Shown here: positions 8,941-17,782 of the stretch, in pieces
Position numbering within the stretch: the first letter of the stretch is position 1
How the letters are laid out: the number at the start of each line of letters is the position of its first letter
Origin: Scandinavium manionii
GTDB taxonomy: Bacteria; Pseudomonadota; Gammaproteobacteria; Enterobacterales; Enterobacteriaceae
Assembly: GCF_024764775.1 (NCBI RefSeq)
Contig: NZ_JALIGC010000026.1
Span: 1 to 50,944 of the forward strand
Length of the DNA stretch: 50,944 bases
Reading direction: 5' to 3'
Made by a program: the position numbers and the translations under genes
The notes under the pieces: generated by a model
Database searches by the model: none
What the model was told of the DNA's origin: nothing
The model's input: the letters and a program-made list of their open reading frames with translations, nothing else

Positions 8941-9770
8941 TTCACCTCCTGGGCAAAGAGCTGTTTAATCTGGTCGGTATCGGCCTGCTGACGCGTATCA
9001 AACTGGGTCAGGCGAGCCAGATATTCGGCATATTTATCACTGCGGTTTTGGGCCGGAACGCCTTTGGCGATAGCGTCGTTCATCGCCGTTTTCACCGCGT
9101 TGATGCCGTCACCGACCAGCGCATCAACCAGACCGCTCTCGGCGCGAATTTCGCCGCCGGTCATGCTCCAGATAAATGGACGGTCGCGGGAGTCGTACTC
9201 GTCAATCCCGGCTTCCTGCTCGATAACCTGCGGGCCGTTCAGGCCGAGACGCGCTTCACGGGTCACAATCAGGTAGCTGCACAGCGCGGCGGCGATGGAC
9301 ATCCCGCCGAAGCAGCCGACGGTGCCAGCTATAATGCCGACGACCGGGGTATAGCGGCGAAGGTCAACGATCGCGGCGTGGATATCGGCGATAGCCGCCA
9401 GGCCAAGGTTGGCTTCCTGCAAACGAACGCCACCGGTTTCGAGGCACAGCACGGCCTGAGTCGGGATGCCGTTACGGTTATCTTCTGCTGCCAGTTCAAG
9501 TGCCGCGGCCATTTTGGCGCCGGACACTTCGCCCATGCTGCCGCCCTGGAAGGTGCCTTCGATGGCAATCACCACAGCAGACTGGCCATTGATGGTGCCG
9601 CGTGCGACGACCATGCCGTCATCAGACTGCGGTACCACGCCCTGCTGTGGGAGCCATGGCGACATAATGCCTTCGAACGGGTCGAGCAGTTCGCGGTAGC
9701 TGCCGTCGTCCAGCAGCGCATGGGCGCGTTCACGGGCCCGTAATTCAATAAAGCTGCGGTCGTTACGCAT
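8937..9770 (-). CDS. mdcD: Malonate decarboxylase beta subunit
   Basis: A 277-residue partner of MdcE with the acetyl-CoA carboxyltransferase beta fold: RARERAHALLDDGSYREL near the N terminus, GGSMGEVSGAKMAAALELA, CLETGGVRLQEAN and GTVGCFGGMSIAAALCSYLI, the last forming an oxyanion pocket. The MdcD-MdcE pair performs the decarboxylation step in the cytoplasm without biotin. It overlaps the end of mdcC by eight bases and the start of mdcE by four. Confidence 0.93.
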   Translation of the reverse strand: MRNDRSFIELRARERAHALLDDGSYRELLDPFEGIMSPWLPQQGVVPQSDDGMVVARGTINGQSAVVIAIEGTFQGGSMGEVSGAKMAAALELAAEDNRNGIPTQAVLCLETGGVRLQEANLGLAAIADIHAAIVDLRRYTPVVGIIAGTVGCFGGMSIAAALCSYLIVTREARLGLNGPQVIEQEAGIDEYDSRDRPFIWSMTGGEIRAESGLVDALVGDGINAVKTAMNDAIAKGVPAQNRSDKYAEYLARLTQFDTRQQADTDQIKQLFAQEVK

Positions 9771-10062
9771 GGCTCACCTCTTCAAAAACCTGTTCGATAC
9801 GAATACGCGCCACGCCGGGTGTCGCGCCGAAATCGTGGATCACCAGCTTGCCCGCAGGCAGACCGTTAATCAGGTTCAGACGGTCGAACAGCGCATTCCA
9901 GCGGCTGGTGCTGTTGTCCACTGAAGTAGTGATATCAATGCTGAGGGTTTCCCCGGCGGCTGCGGTGAACAGCACTTCCATATCACCGGAACCAACGACC
10001 CCTGCGAGAGCTTTGCCACTGAAGGTGCGGCTGGCAGGGAATGACAATGTAATGTGTTCCAT
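9763..10062 (-). CDS. mdcC: Malonate decarboxylase acyl carrier subunit (delta)
   Basis: A 99-residue acyl carrier protein starting at ATG 10062 (MEHITLSFPASR). VVGSGDMEVLF places Ser25 where the Klebsiella protein is known to carry the phosphoribosyl-dephospho-CoA prosthetic group. Acetyl on this arm is exchanged for malonyl by MdcA, decarboxylated by MdcDE and recycled. The frame is open upstream for 60 more codons inside mdcB, but the size and motif position fix the start. It lies 10 bases after mdcB and overlaps mdcD by eight. Confidence 0.93.
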   Translation of the reverse strand: MEHITLSFPASRTFSGKALAGVVGSGDMEVLFTAAAGETLSIDITTSVDNSTSRWNALFDRLNLINGLPAGKLVIHDFGATPGVARIRIEQVFEEVSHA

Positions 10063-10072
10063 AACATCCTCT

Positions 10073-10933
10073 TTAAATTGAGCAAGACGCGGGCTGGCTG
10101 ACCCTGTCGAGAAACAGCGTGGCGGCGAGCAAATCGGCGGCACCACCGGGTGAGGCGTTGAGCGCCAGCATTTGCGCATCAAGACGGGCGAGAGCCTCGC
10201 GGCCGGCCTGTTGAGCGCAGCCCCCGGCGGTGAGTACCGCACGTGCGCCGTTTTGCATGGCGTTCAGGCCGGTCATTCCGGCGCGAGACAGCACGCAAGT
10301 GTCGCTAAGCGAGGTCATGACCGCCATCAGCGCATCGAGACGGGCTTCGCTTTCGCAGGCTCCGTTCGCGCGACTGCGTAACAGCTGCGGTAATGCCAGC
10401 GTCATCACGTGGGGGAAGGCCTGTTGCGCTTCTTCACGTGCGCCGGGCACCTGATAACGGTGCGTGGCCTTCAACCCTTTGCTGAAGACTTTCGGCGCGG
10501 CGCTGTCTGGTAGGCGGGCAAGTCCGGCGGCGGTATCCGCAATCTGCTGCGCGCTGGTACTTTCGCCCTGCATCGCGGCGGCGCTGACTAACAGGCCCAG
10601 TGCCCAGATAGCGCCGCGGTGGGTATTAACGCCATCGGTGGCGGCCATCATCTGCCGTTCGCCTTCGCGTCCCAGACGGCCGACGGTTTCGCGCAGGGCG
10701 ATGTCGGCGGGGCGCAGCCAGCTTTGCTGGGCCAGTTGCAGAAACGTGGGGGTCAGGCTGTGCGCAGAGCGCTCCATCAACGCCAAAGACAAATCGTGAT
10801 GGGCACCGTTACCCCGGCTGTCCACCAGACCCGGCTTCGGGCTTAATCGCGCTTCGTCGATCAGGCAGTCGCGGGCGAGTGTCGCTAGTCGCTGGGCCTG
10901 AACCTCTGCATGAGTCTGTGACAGCTGTTTCAT
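10073..10933 (-). CDS. mdcB: Triphosphoribosyl-dephospho-CoA synthase
   Basis: A 286-residue member of the CitG/MdcB family, which joins ATP and 3'-dephospho-CoA to make the precursor of the MdcC prosthetic group. Family signatures seen: DEARLSPKPGLVDSRGNGAHHDLSLALMERSAHSL, with the conserved K-P-G-L-V-D and H-D residues, and GVNTHRGAIWALGLL. Its ATG shares one base with the mdcA stop (TAATG). Size is usual for the family. Confidence 0.93.
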   Translation of the reverse strand: MKQLSQTHAEVQAQRLATLARDCLIDEARLSPKPGLVDSRGNGAHHDLSLALMERSAHSLTPTFLQLAQQSWLRPADIALRETVGRLGREGERQMMAATDGVNTHRGAIWALGLLVSAAAMQGESTSAQQIADTAAGLARLPDSAAPKVFSKGLKATHRYQVPGAREEAQQAFPHVMTLALPQLLRSRANGACESEARLDALMAVMTSLSDTCVLSRAGMTGLNAMQNGARAVLTAGGCAQQAGREALARLDAQMLALNASPGGAADLLAATLFLDRVSQPASCSI

Positions 10934-12588
10934 TACCAGCTCCGGAATTTCGCAGGTGGGTTGTAAAGACCGTCAGACCATTCCACCAGATCCGCTACGC
11001 TGCCAGCAGCGAGCAGGGAACGGGAAGCATCACTACGGCGAATGCCCATGTCTTCCGGATACACCACTTTGCCGCTCTTACGCAGTTCGGCGACGCGTTT
11101 AGCGTCAACGCCGAGGCCGATATCGGTGATCCCGGCGACCGCTGCAACCATTGCCCGGCGCTCTTCCATGCTTTCGCCACGATAGAGATAGGCAATGCCT
11201 TCTTCGGTCAGCACGTGGGTCACGTCGTCGCCGTAAATCATCACCGGTGCCAGCGGCATGCCGGAGGATTGCGCCACGTCAACCGCATCGAGTTTTTCCA
11301 CGAAGGAGGGTTTTGCACCCGCCTGGAAGGTTTCGACCATTTGCACGACCAGTTTTTTACCGCGCACCATCGGATCGGGATCGGTTTTCATGTTCATCCA
11401 GGCCGGTGTCGCATGACGGCGACCGTGCGGGTCATGGCCCATATTTGGTGCACCGCCAAAACCGGACAGACGACCGCGGGTAACGGTAGAGGAGTTCGCC
11501 AGACCATCAATCTGCAGGGTGGAGCCGATAAACATATCCACCGCGTACTGACCTGCCAGCTGACAGAAGGCACGGTTGGAGCGCATTGAGCCGTCGGCGC
11601 CGGTGAAGAACACGTCCGGACGGGCGCGGATATACTCTTCCATACCCAGTTCACCGCCAAAGCAGTGCACGCTTTCCACCCAGCCGCTTTCAATCGCCGG
11701 GATCAGCGTCGGATGCGGGTTGAGAGTCCAGTGCTTACAAATTTTGCCTTTCAGACCGAGCTGTTCGCCGTAGGTCGGCAGAAGTAGTTCGATAGCGGCG
11801 GTATTAAAGCCGATCCCGTGGTTCAGGGACTGCACCTGGTGTTCCGCATAGATGCCTTTAATCGCCATCATGCCCATCAGGATATGTTCCTGCTTGATGA
11901 GGCGCGGGTCGCGGGTAAACAACGGTTCGATAAAGAACGGCTTATCGGCGACGACAACGTAGTCAATCCATGAGCCTGGAATGTCGACGCGCGGCAGGTC
12001 ACATTCGTCGTCGACCAGTTCGTTAACCTGGGCGATAACAATGCCGTCGCGGAAGGCCGCGGCTTCAACCAGCGCTGGCGTATCTTCGGTGCTTGGCCCG
12101 GTATAAAGGTTACCTTTACGATCAGCTTTAAAACCGGCGATCAGCGCAACGTTCGGGCACAGGTCGACGTAAAGACGGGAGTAGAGTTCGATGTACGTAT
12201 GGATTGCGCCGATTTCGAGTTGACCATCCTGCAGCAACTGCGAAATGCGCAGGCTCTGAGGACCGGAGAAGGAGAAGTCGAGCTTGCGGGCGATGCCTTT
12301 TTCGAAGATATCAAGGTGTTCGCTACGTCCTACGCTCGGCATAATCATATGCAGGTCGTGGACTTTCGCCGGGTTAACTTCGGCGAGCATACGCGAGAGG
12401 AAATCGGCTTGCTTCTGGTTGTTACCTTCCAGCACTACACGGTCGCCGGGGGCAATCAGTTTTTCCAGCGCATCCACCAGACTCTCGGTGGGAATTACCT
12501 TGCCCTGCACCGGGAGGGACGCTACACGCCGTGCTTTTTCGCTACGACGCGTGCTCCAGTTCCGGGCCGGAGTTTGGCCAGTATTCAT
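10933..12588 (-). CDS. mdcA: Malonate decarboxylase alpha subunit (acetyl-S-ACP:malonate ACP transferase)
   Basis: A 551-residue CoA-transferase-like protein, first gene of the eight-gene mdc operon. It swaps acetyl for malonyl on the MdcC carrier. It begins MNTGQTPARNW at ATG 12588 with a perfect AGGAGG ribosome site (12595-12600). The CoA-transferase body includes GDRVVLEGNNQKQADFL near the N terminus and ADGSMRSNRAFCQLAGQYAVD and RGRLSGFGGAPNMGHDPHGRR in the C-terminal half. Length agrees with the known subunit (about 550). The gene order A-B-C-D-E-F-G-H with a convergent regulator is that of Klebsiella. Confidence 0.95.
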   Translation of the reverse strand: MNTGQTPARNWSTRRSEKARRVASLPVQGKVIPTESLVDALEKLIAPGDRVVLEGNNQKQADFLSRMLAEVNPAKVHDLHMIMPSVGRSEHLDIFEKGIARKLDFSFSGPQSLRISQLLQDGQLEIGAIHTYIELYSRLYVDLCPNVALIAGFKADRKGNLYTGPSTEDTPALVEAAAFRDGIVIAQVNELVDDECDLPRVDIPGSWIDYVVVADKPFFIEPLFTRDPRLIKQEHILMGMMAIKGIYAEHQVQSLNHGIGFNTAAIELLLPTYGEQLGLKGKICKHWTLNPHPTLIPAIESGWVESVHCFGGELGMEEYIRARPDVFFTGADGSMRSNRAFCQLAGQYAVDMFIGSTLQIDGLANSSTVTRGRLSGFGGAPNMGHDPHGRRHATPAWMNMKTDPDPMVRGKKLVVQMVETFQAGAKPSFVEKLDAVDVAQSSGMPLAPVMIYGDDVTHVLTEEGIAYLYRGESMEERRAMVAAVAGITDIGLGVDAKRVAELRKSGKVVYPEDMGIRRSDASRSLLAAGSVADLVEWSDGLYNPPAKFRSW

Positions 12589-12863
12589 AATTAACCTCCT
12601 GATTCAGCAAATCATTTTTGCCTGGATTTATGCTGCAGTAAGTCTGCTCCGTTAGGAGTAGAGCATCAATTAAGCTGGACTGCGGATTGTTAGCCTAAGA
12701 GTAATAATTTCCTGGGTAATTATGTGATGACGATCGAAGCAGGAAGGTTGAGTGTAGACTACGGGGGAGAATGCAGGACGGGCCCCAATCAAAGCTGACA
12801 GGTGCCCGGTCTGGAAAAAAAAGAGGATAGGTGACTACAGAAAAAGCATGGACAGAGGAAAGA
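12589..12863 (-). promoter_or_regulatory. Upstream region of the mdc operon
   Basis: This 275-base gap lies between mdcA and the 3' end of yajD and must contain the mdc promoter. The AGGAGG at 12595-12600 decides the mdcA start. The AT-rich stretch 12690-12730 would be a reasonable place for the promoter and MdcR site, but I could not single out a convincing LysR box or core promoter. No coding sequence seen. Confidence 0.5.
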
Positions 12864-13211
12864 TTATTTCTTTTTGCTGAGCATCGATTTCAAATCAGCA
12901 AACGGATTGTACGTCGCCGCATCGACATCGTTTTGCGCGTCTTCGCCTGCCACAACGCGGGTGCCGTACTGGTCCGCTTCGGTGTATTTTGAGTGCTCGT
13001 GGTCATGACAATACAGACACAACAACTCCCAGTTACTGCCGTCTGGCGGGTTATTGGTGTGGTCATGATCGATATGGTGGACCGTTAATTCGCGCAGGTT
13101 GGAATACACAAACTCCCGCGAGCAGCGTCCGCATACCCATGGATAGATTTTTAGCGCTTTCTCGCGGTAACCGCTTTCCAGTCGCGAGTAGTTTTTTGGG
13201 ATAAGAGCCAT
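12864..13211 (-). CDS. yajD: HNH endonuclease family protein YajD
   Basis: A 115-residue protein matching E. coli YajD throughout as I remember it. It has a zinc-binding CGRC at the start of the HNH module, the catalytic HHIDHDHTNNPPDG, and LLCLYCHDHEH closing the fold; the tail ends in LKSMLSKKK. HNH proteins bind a metal and cut nucleic acids, but the target of YajD is unknown. It is a single gene: 102 bases separate its start from the next stop upstream and 275 bases separate it from mdcA. Confidence 0.92.
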   Translation of the reverse strand: MALIPKNYSRLESGYREKALKIYPWVCGRCSREFVYSNLRELTVHHIDHDHTNNPPDGSNWELLCLYCHDHEHSKYTEADQYGTRVVAGEDAQNDVDAATYNPFADLKSMLSKKK

Positions 13212-13312
13212 GGCCGTTGTTACCTGTTAAAAATCGAAAATTTTACGTCAGTGCGCCCAATGTACCCGAAGGCGAAATGAAAAGGGAATGGATGTTTATT
13301 TTTAAGGATAAT

Positions 13313-14122
13313 TCATTCCGCCCTGAGCCTGTTGAGGAAACTCAGTAGGGTTTGATTGAACAGCGCGGGTCGTTGCAAAGGCGCGAAATGGCTGACGCCG
13401 GGCAGAATCGTCAGCGTTGCGCCGGGAACAGTGTTCGCCAGATACACCGCGTGTTCGGGTTTAATAAATTCATCGTACTCGCCCAGCACAATCTCGACCG
13501 GCACGTGGATGGCGCGTAAATCATCGGCGGAATAGTTAGGCTGGGTGCGCATCATTTCACTGACCGAGGCCACAAAATCGTCGAATTCTTCCGGCGTGGC
13601 CGACAGCGCGGCGTAGTCCTGGCGGTGGCGGGAAAAACAACGGTCAATCACCAGGCCGGGCTGCATCTCTTTGGTTCCGGAAGGGTCCATATTACAGGCG
13701 AAGAAAAACACGCCAGCCGAGCGTGCGGGGTGCAAAGACGCCAGAACCAGCGCGGTGCAGGCACCGTCGCTCCAGCCTGCAAAATAAGCCTGTTTTAGCT
13801 TCAATGCGTCCATTACCGCCAGCACGTCCGACGCCATCAGATGATATGAATAGGGTTGGTTATCGCGGGTGCTGCGACCGTGCCCGCGGCTGTCGATAAG
13901 CACTGCCGTGTATCCTGCGTCAATCAGCGCCGGAACCTGATAGCCCCAATTCCCGGCATGGCCCAGACCGCCGTGCAGCAGAATAACCGCAGGGCCATCG
14001 CCGCAGGTGGCGTACCCGATTTGCGCCCCGTCATGCTCCAGCCAGCTTTCGACAGCGGTTGACGGCAGCGGCGGTGCGCCGGACGCGTGAAACTGGCTAA
14101 GATCGAGATCTTCAATCGACAT
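13313..14122 (-). CDS. Alpha/beta-hydrolase
   Basis: A 269-residue alpha/beta-hydrolase fold protein. It shows the oxyanion HGG motif (ILLHGGLGHAGNW), the nucleophile elbow GWSDG with Ser in AGWSDGACTALVLA, an acid in LGEYDEF and the catalytic His in GVSHFAPLQRP. No signal peptide, so cytoplasmic. Substrate unknown. It lies 50 bases downstream of a pseudouridine synthase gene on the same strand and may be cotranscribed with it, without obvious functional link. Confidence 0.75.
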   Translation of the reverse strand: MSIEDLDLSQFHASGAPPLPSTAVESWLEHDGAQIGYATCGDGPAVILLHGGLGHAGNWGYQVPALIDAGYTAVLIDSRGHGRSTRDNQPYSYHLMASDVLAVMDALKLKQAYFAGWSDGACTALVLASLHPARSAGVFFFACNMDPSGTKEMQPGLVIDRCFSRHRQDYAALSATPEEFDDFVASVSEMMRTQPNYSADDLRAIHVPVEIVLGEYDEFIKPEHAVYLANTVPGATLTILPGVSHFAPLQRPALFNQTLLSFLNRLRAE

Positions 14123-14172
14123 GGCAATGACTCCAGCAACATTCTGTCGTCAAATTATAGCGATTTTCTTTT

Positions 14173-14871
14173 TCAGAATGGGCTGGGGTGATGGGCGTCG
14201 ATCGGTTCTTCGGTGATGGGATGCACGAAATGCAGTTCGCTGGCGTGCAGCATCAGGCGCGGCGTTTGTTCGCAGCCTGGCGGCAGAAGCCCGCCGTACA
14301 GGTCACAACCCAGAATAGGGTGGCCTAGCAGCTGGCTGTGAATGCGCAGTTGATGGGTGCGCCCGGTTTCCGGCGTCAGCTGGACGCGCGTCACCGGCAC
14401 AGAGGTCCCGTCTGCCTGCGCATAATGTAAACGCTCAATAACCCGATAGCGTGAACGCGCGGGCTTGCCAGTGATGGCGCAAATCGACATCAGCGGGAAC
14501 AGCGCCGGATCTTTGGCAATCGCCGCGTCTATTACCCCTTCATCGTCGGGCAGATGTCCACACAGCAGGGCGCTGTACACTTTGGTCACGGCGCGCTGGC
14601 TGAACTGATGGCAAAGTGCGGCATTGATAGCCTTACTGCGCGCTACCACCATCAGGCCAGAGGTGCCGAAATCCAGGCGATGGACCAGAGTGCAGCCGGA
14701 AAAAAGCTGGACCAGCCGATGATGCACCGAATCGAGATTCTGCGGGTTTTTCCCCGACAGGCTGAGCAGTCCCGTGGGTTTATTGATAAGCACCAGATGC
14801 GCATCCTGCCAGAGGATTTCTATCTGGTCATGACACGGCGGAGCAATAAAAGTATCAATTATTGAAGACAT
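14173..14871 (-). CDS. RluA-family RNA pseudouridine synthase
   Basis: A 232-residue protein with the catalytic HRLDFGTSGLMVVARSK (Asp in HRLD), an upstream LINKPTGLLSLSGKN and the downstream ETGRTHQLRIHSQLLGHPILGCDLYGG, all diagnostic of RluA-type synthases that convert uridine to pseudouridine in rRNA or tRNA. There is no S4 domain. It differs from E. coli RluA itself in the HRLD loop (FGTSG versus MATSG), so it is probably a separate paralogue; the RNA target is unknown. It is divergent from yaiL. Confidence 0.82.
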   Translation of the reverse strand: MSSIIDTFIAPPCHDQIEILWQDAHLVLINKPTGLLSLSGKNPQNLDSVHHRLVQLFSGCTLVHRLDFGTSGLMVVARSKAINAALCHQFSQRAVTKVYSALLCGHLPDDEGVIDAAIAKDPALFPLMSICAITGKPARSRYRVIERLHYAQADGTSVPVTRVQLTPETGRTHQLRIHSQLLGHPILGCDLYGGLLPPGCEQTPRLMLHASELHFVHPITEEPIDAHHPSPF

Positions 14872-15030
14872 CGGGCGGCCAGGATGAAGAGTGGAAGCGG
14901 ATGATAGCGAATTTTCAGGCGACTGACGAATTTGGCCGTTGCCGGGCCAGACTCAGCGCCTTCCGTCTGGTATCGCCCGCGAAAATACGGGTATAATCAC
15001 CTAAATTATTCAACCGGTTCAGATACGAAG

Positions 15031-15570
15031 ATGACAAAACTCACCTTACAAGAGCAGATGTTAAAAGCGGGATTAGTGTCCAGCAAAAAAATGGCCAAGG
15101 TCCAGCGCACGGCTAAAAAATCACGCGTTCAGGCTCGTGAGGCAAGAGAGGCCGTAGAAGAGAATAAAAAAGCGCAGCTTGAGCGTGATAAAGAGCTCAG
15201 TGAGCAGCAAAAACAAGCAACGCTTTCGAAAGAATATAAAGCGCAGGTGAAGCAACTGATTGAAATGAATAAAATTACGATTGCCAGAGGCAATATTGAT
15301 TTTAACTTCACCGATAACAATTTAATCAAGAAAGTTGTAGTGGATAAGCTGACGCAGTCACAGTTGATCAGCGGTCGTCTGGCGATTGCGCGTCTGGTTG
15401 TCGATAAAAACGGTGATAGCACTTACGCCATTATCCCCGCGAGCGTGGCCGATAAAATTGCACAGCGTGACGCTGACAGCATCGTTCTGAACAGTGCGTT
15501 GAGTCAGGAAGAGCAGGATGAAGACGATCCGTATGCTGATTTCAAAGTGCCTGATGATTTGATGTGGTAA
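15031..15570 (+). CDS. yaiL: DUF2058 nucleoprotein/polynucleotide-associated protein YaiL
   Basis: A 179-residue protein starting at ATG 15031 (MTKLTLQEQMLKAGLVSSKKM), matching E. coli YaiL in size and sequence. The first 75 residues are lysine/glutamate-rich and predicted to be coiled-coil (KAQLERDKELSEQQKQA); a globular domain follows (FNFTDNNLIKKVVVDKLTQSQLISGRLAIARLV), then an acidic tail. Its role is unknown; it has been described as associated with nucleic acid. An upstream open stretch to 14932 has no ribosome site. ymjA follows after 37 bases. Confidence 0.88.
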   Translation: MTKLTLQEQMLKAGLVSSKKMAKVQRTAKKSRVQAREAREAVEENKKAQLERDKELSEQQKQATLSKEYKAQVKQLIEMNKITIARGNIDFNFTDNNLIKKVVVDKLTQSQLISGRLAIARLVVDKNGDSTYAIIPASVADKIAQRDADSIVLNSALSQEEQDEDDPYADFKVPDDLMW

Positions 15571-15607
15571 CGCACCGCTAACCGACTTTAACTCCCGAGG
15601 ACGATTA

Positions 15608-15853
15608 ATGAACACCGAGATTCCATTGAAATTTTATGACATCGTGGACGAGTATTCGACCGAAAGCGCCGAGCCGGTGAGCGACGCCGAACGTGATTCT
15701 CTGGCGCACTATTTCCAGCTGCTGGTCACCCGTTTAATGAATAACGAAGAAATCAGCGAAGAAGCGCAGCAGGATATGGCTCAGGAAGCCGGGATCAACG
15801 CCAAGCGTATTGATGATATCGCGACATTCCTGAATACATGGGGCAACGAGTAA
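15608..15853 (+). CDS. ymjA: DUF2543 protein YmjA
   Basis: An 81-residue acidic protein (MNTEIPLKFYDIVDEYSTE ... NNEEISEEAQQDMAQEAGI) closely matching E. coli YmjA, a small soluble protein of unknown function. It starts at ATG 15608 behind GAGGACG. In E. coli ymjA is not next to yaiL, so this neighbourhood differs from K-12. It may share a transcript with yaiL and ends at a large hairpin shared with the convergent tqsA. Confidence 0.88.
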   Translation: MNTEIPLKFYDIVDEYSTESAEPVSDAERDSLAHYFQLLVTRLMNNEEISEEAQQDMAQEAGINAKRIDDIATFLNTWGNE

Positions 15854-15886
15854 TTCCTGTCGGTAATTAGCCCAGGATGACCGGTG

Positions 15887-15929
15887 ATATGTGACTAAAA
15901 ACCACCAGTGGGGTTTTGACGTCACATAT
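15887..15929. terminator. Composite hairpin between convergent ymjA and tqsA
   Basis: Outer arms ATATGTGAC (15887-15895) and GTCACATAT (15921-15929) enclose an inner hairpin AAAACCACC-AGT-GGGGTTTT. The A/T flanks make the inner hairpin usable as a terminator in either direction; it lies between two converging genes. Confidence 0.6.
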
Positions 15930-15986
15930 TCACTAACTGCATGTATTACACGCCTCTTTTCACGTTAATCAGCCCATCCGCATCTG

Positions 15987-17021
15987 CTATTTCTTACTCA
16001 AATCACTCAGCAGTACCGCAATATTTTGCCCGCCCTGGGTATTTTCCAGCCCGATTTTAACGATGATGGTCAGCGGCACTGAGAGCAGCATGCCGACCGG
16101 ACCAAGCAGCCAGCCCCAGAATATCAACGACAGGAACACTACCAGCGTGGAAAGGCCCAGCCCACGGCCCATAATGCGTGGTTCAAGAATGTTGCCAAAC
16201 ACCATATTGATCGCCAGATAGCCCGCAAGCACCACCAGCGCATCGTAGATGTTGCCGAAAACCAGCACCTGCAATATCGGTGGGACGGCAGCCAACACCG
16301 AGCCGATGTTGGGAATATAGTTCAGCGCAAACGCCAGCATTCCCCAGATAAACGCAAAGCGCACGTCGAGGGCGGCGAGCATGCCCCAGGCGACCAGCCC
16401 GGTTACCAGACTGATAGCGGTTTTCAGCACCAGATAGTGGCTCACGCTGTCGATAGCTTTCTGAATCGCCGCCATGCCTTCCACCGGACGCATCATCATC
16501 TGCTGCAGTTTAGCCGGGAGCTGCGGCACTTCAAACAGCATAAACACCACCGTCAGAAGCAGCAGGAAAATGGAGGACATGGCGTTAGTGAGTTGCGTCA
16601 GCAGGCCGGTGACCAGCGTCATCGCCGCATTCGGGTCGATATATTTCCCCAACGCATTAACGGATACATCAATACCAAAGCGCTGTAGCCACGGTTGTAG
16701 GTTTTCCATCGGTACAACCAGAGACGAACGATATTGCGGCAGTGTGCGGGCAAGTTCGTTGAGCGACGTGCCCAGATAGGAGAGCAGCAAAACCGCTACC
16801 ATAATGATGAAGGTGATGAGCAGGGTAACGGCCAGTCCACGGGGAACGCGCCAGCGGACCAGCAGCTGCACCACCGGATTGAGCACCACGGCGATAAACA
16901 GTGACAGAATAAAAGGCACCACAATATCAGCGGCGAAGCGAATACCAGCGAGGATAATCACCAGCATTCCGAGCATGATGACTATCTTTAATCCATTAAG
17001 TGTAATACCCGACTTTGCCAT
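15987..17021 (-). CDS. tqsA: AI-2E family transporter TqsA
   Basis: A 344-residue inner-membrane protein with the same length as E. coli TqsA and near-identical stretches (PRPVEGMAAIQKAIDSVSHYLVLKTAISL-type central region and GNILEPRIMGRGLGLSTLVVFLSLIFWGWLLGPVGM). About seven to eight helices. TqsA is reported to export the quorum signal AI-2 or control its transport and to affect biofilm formation. It is monocistronic; a 398-base gap holding the mdtJI leader follows its start. Confidence 0.95.
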   Translation of the reverse strand: MAKSGITLNGLKIVIMLGMLVIILAGIRFAADIVVPFILSLFIAVVLNPVVQLLVRWRVPRGLAVTLLITFIIMVAVLLLSYLGTSLNELARTLPQYRSSLVVPMENLQPWLQRFGIDVSVNALGKYIDPNAAMTLVTGLLTQLTNAMSSIFLLLLTVVFMLFEVPQLPAKLQQMMMRPVEGMAAIQKAIDSVSHYLVLKTAISLVTGLVAWGMLAALDVRFAFIWGMLAFALNYIPNIGSVLAAVPPILQVLVFGNIYDALVVLAGYLAINMVFGNILEPRIMGRGLGLSTLVVFLSLIFWGWLLGPVGMLLSVPLTIIVKIGLENTQGGQNIAVLLSDLSKK

Positions 17022-17225
17022 AACATTCCTTGATAAACGTGATAAAGAACATCATAAAGCGGCGTTAGGTAAGAATAAACTCATTAATACAGAATTTGCC
17101 GGGTAAAGAATTGAAAAGACTTTGAGTTTAATTTTTCACTATGCCAGAATTACGCTGTGTTTAACTACTGAGGACAATTTTCATCCGCAAAGACGAGAAG
17201 CAATCCCGCGGATAATTGTAATTTT

Positions 17226-17324
17226 ATGGACATGTCGTTCAGAACCTGTACTTCCTTGCAATCTGTCATTATCCCCACGCTTTCCTTGCTTTCTGCCGAG
17301 CAGCACTGGCGCTCTGCGCTATAG
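17226..17324 (+). CDS. Candidate leader peptide upstream of mdtJI (MdtU-like)
   Basis: A 32-codon frame (MDMSFRTCTSLQSVIIP ... WRSAL, then TAG) lies 95 bases before mdtJ in the 398-base gap 17022-17419. In E. coli a short upstream frame called mdtU, of about this size and place, has been described as necessary for spermidine-dependent mdtJI expression; I recall the arrangement, not its sequence, so identity is not established. The ribosome site is weak (GGATAA at a long spacing). Otherwise the gap is AT-rich, with the mdtJI and tqsA promoters presumed in it. Confidence 0.35.
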   Translation: MDMSFRTCTSLQSVIIPTLSLLSAEQHWRSAL

Positions 17325-17419
17325 TCTTTTCCTTCCTTTAAGCTAAAACTTAATCATTTTTACGGTTTGCACCTCTTTGCAAACTGCAACGGATTATATT
17401 CTCAGGCAGGAGAAGAACC

Positions 17420-17782
17420 ATGTTTTACTGGATATTGTTAGGTCTGGCGATCGTTGCTGAAATTACAGGTACCTTGTCGATGAAATGGGCAAGCGTCAGC
17501 GATGGTCATGCCGGTTATATTTTAATGCTCGGCATGATTGCCCTTTCTTATATATTCCTTTCCTTCGCGGTTAAAAAAATCGCGCTCGGCGTGGCTTACG
17601 CCCTGTGGGAAGGCGTCGGTATTTTATTGATTACGCTGTTTAGCGTACTGTTATTTGATGAAAGCCTGACGCTGATGAAAGGCGCAGGGCTGGCCACGCT
17701 GGTGATGGGTATTGTGCTGATTAAGTCCGGTACCCGTAAAGTCAAAAACAACTCTGCGAAGGTGAACCATGCCGCAGTTTGA
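17420..17782 (+). CDS. mdtJ: Spermidine exporter subunit MdtJ (SMR family)
   Basis: A 120-residue, four-helix small multidrug resistance protein (MFYWILLGLAIVAEITGTLSMKW), with the membrane-embedded Glu (AEITGT) conserved in the family. MdtJ and MdtI together form the spermidine excretion complex. It has a good AGGAG ribosome site. Its last 14 bases overlap the start of mdtI, so expression is coupled. speG, the spermidine acetyltransferase, lies in the same window, so both routes for shedding excess spermidine are present. Confidence 0.95.
   Translation: MFYWILLGLAIVAEITGTLSMKWASVSDGHAGYILMLGMIALSYIFLSFAVKKIALGVAYALWEGVGILLITLFSVLLFDESLTLMKGAGLATLVMGIVLIKSGTRKVKNNSAKVNHAAV

Noticed and set aside
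9048..9743. 231-codon open frame on the plus strand opposite mdcD
   Set aside because: Shadow of a well-recognised gene; no ribosome site and no recognisable protein pattern.
10879..11589. 236-codon open frame opposite mdcA and mdcB
   Set aside because: Crosses the junction of two overlapping, certain genes; composition typical of antisense reading.
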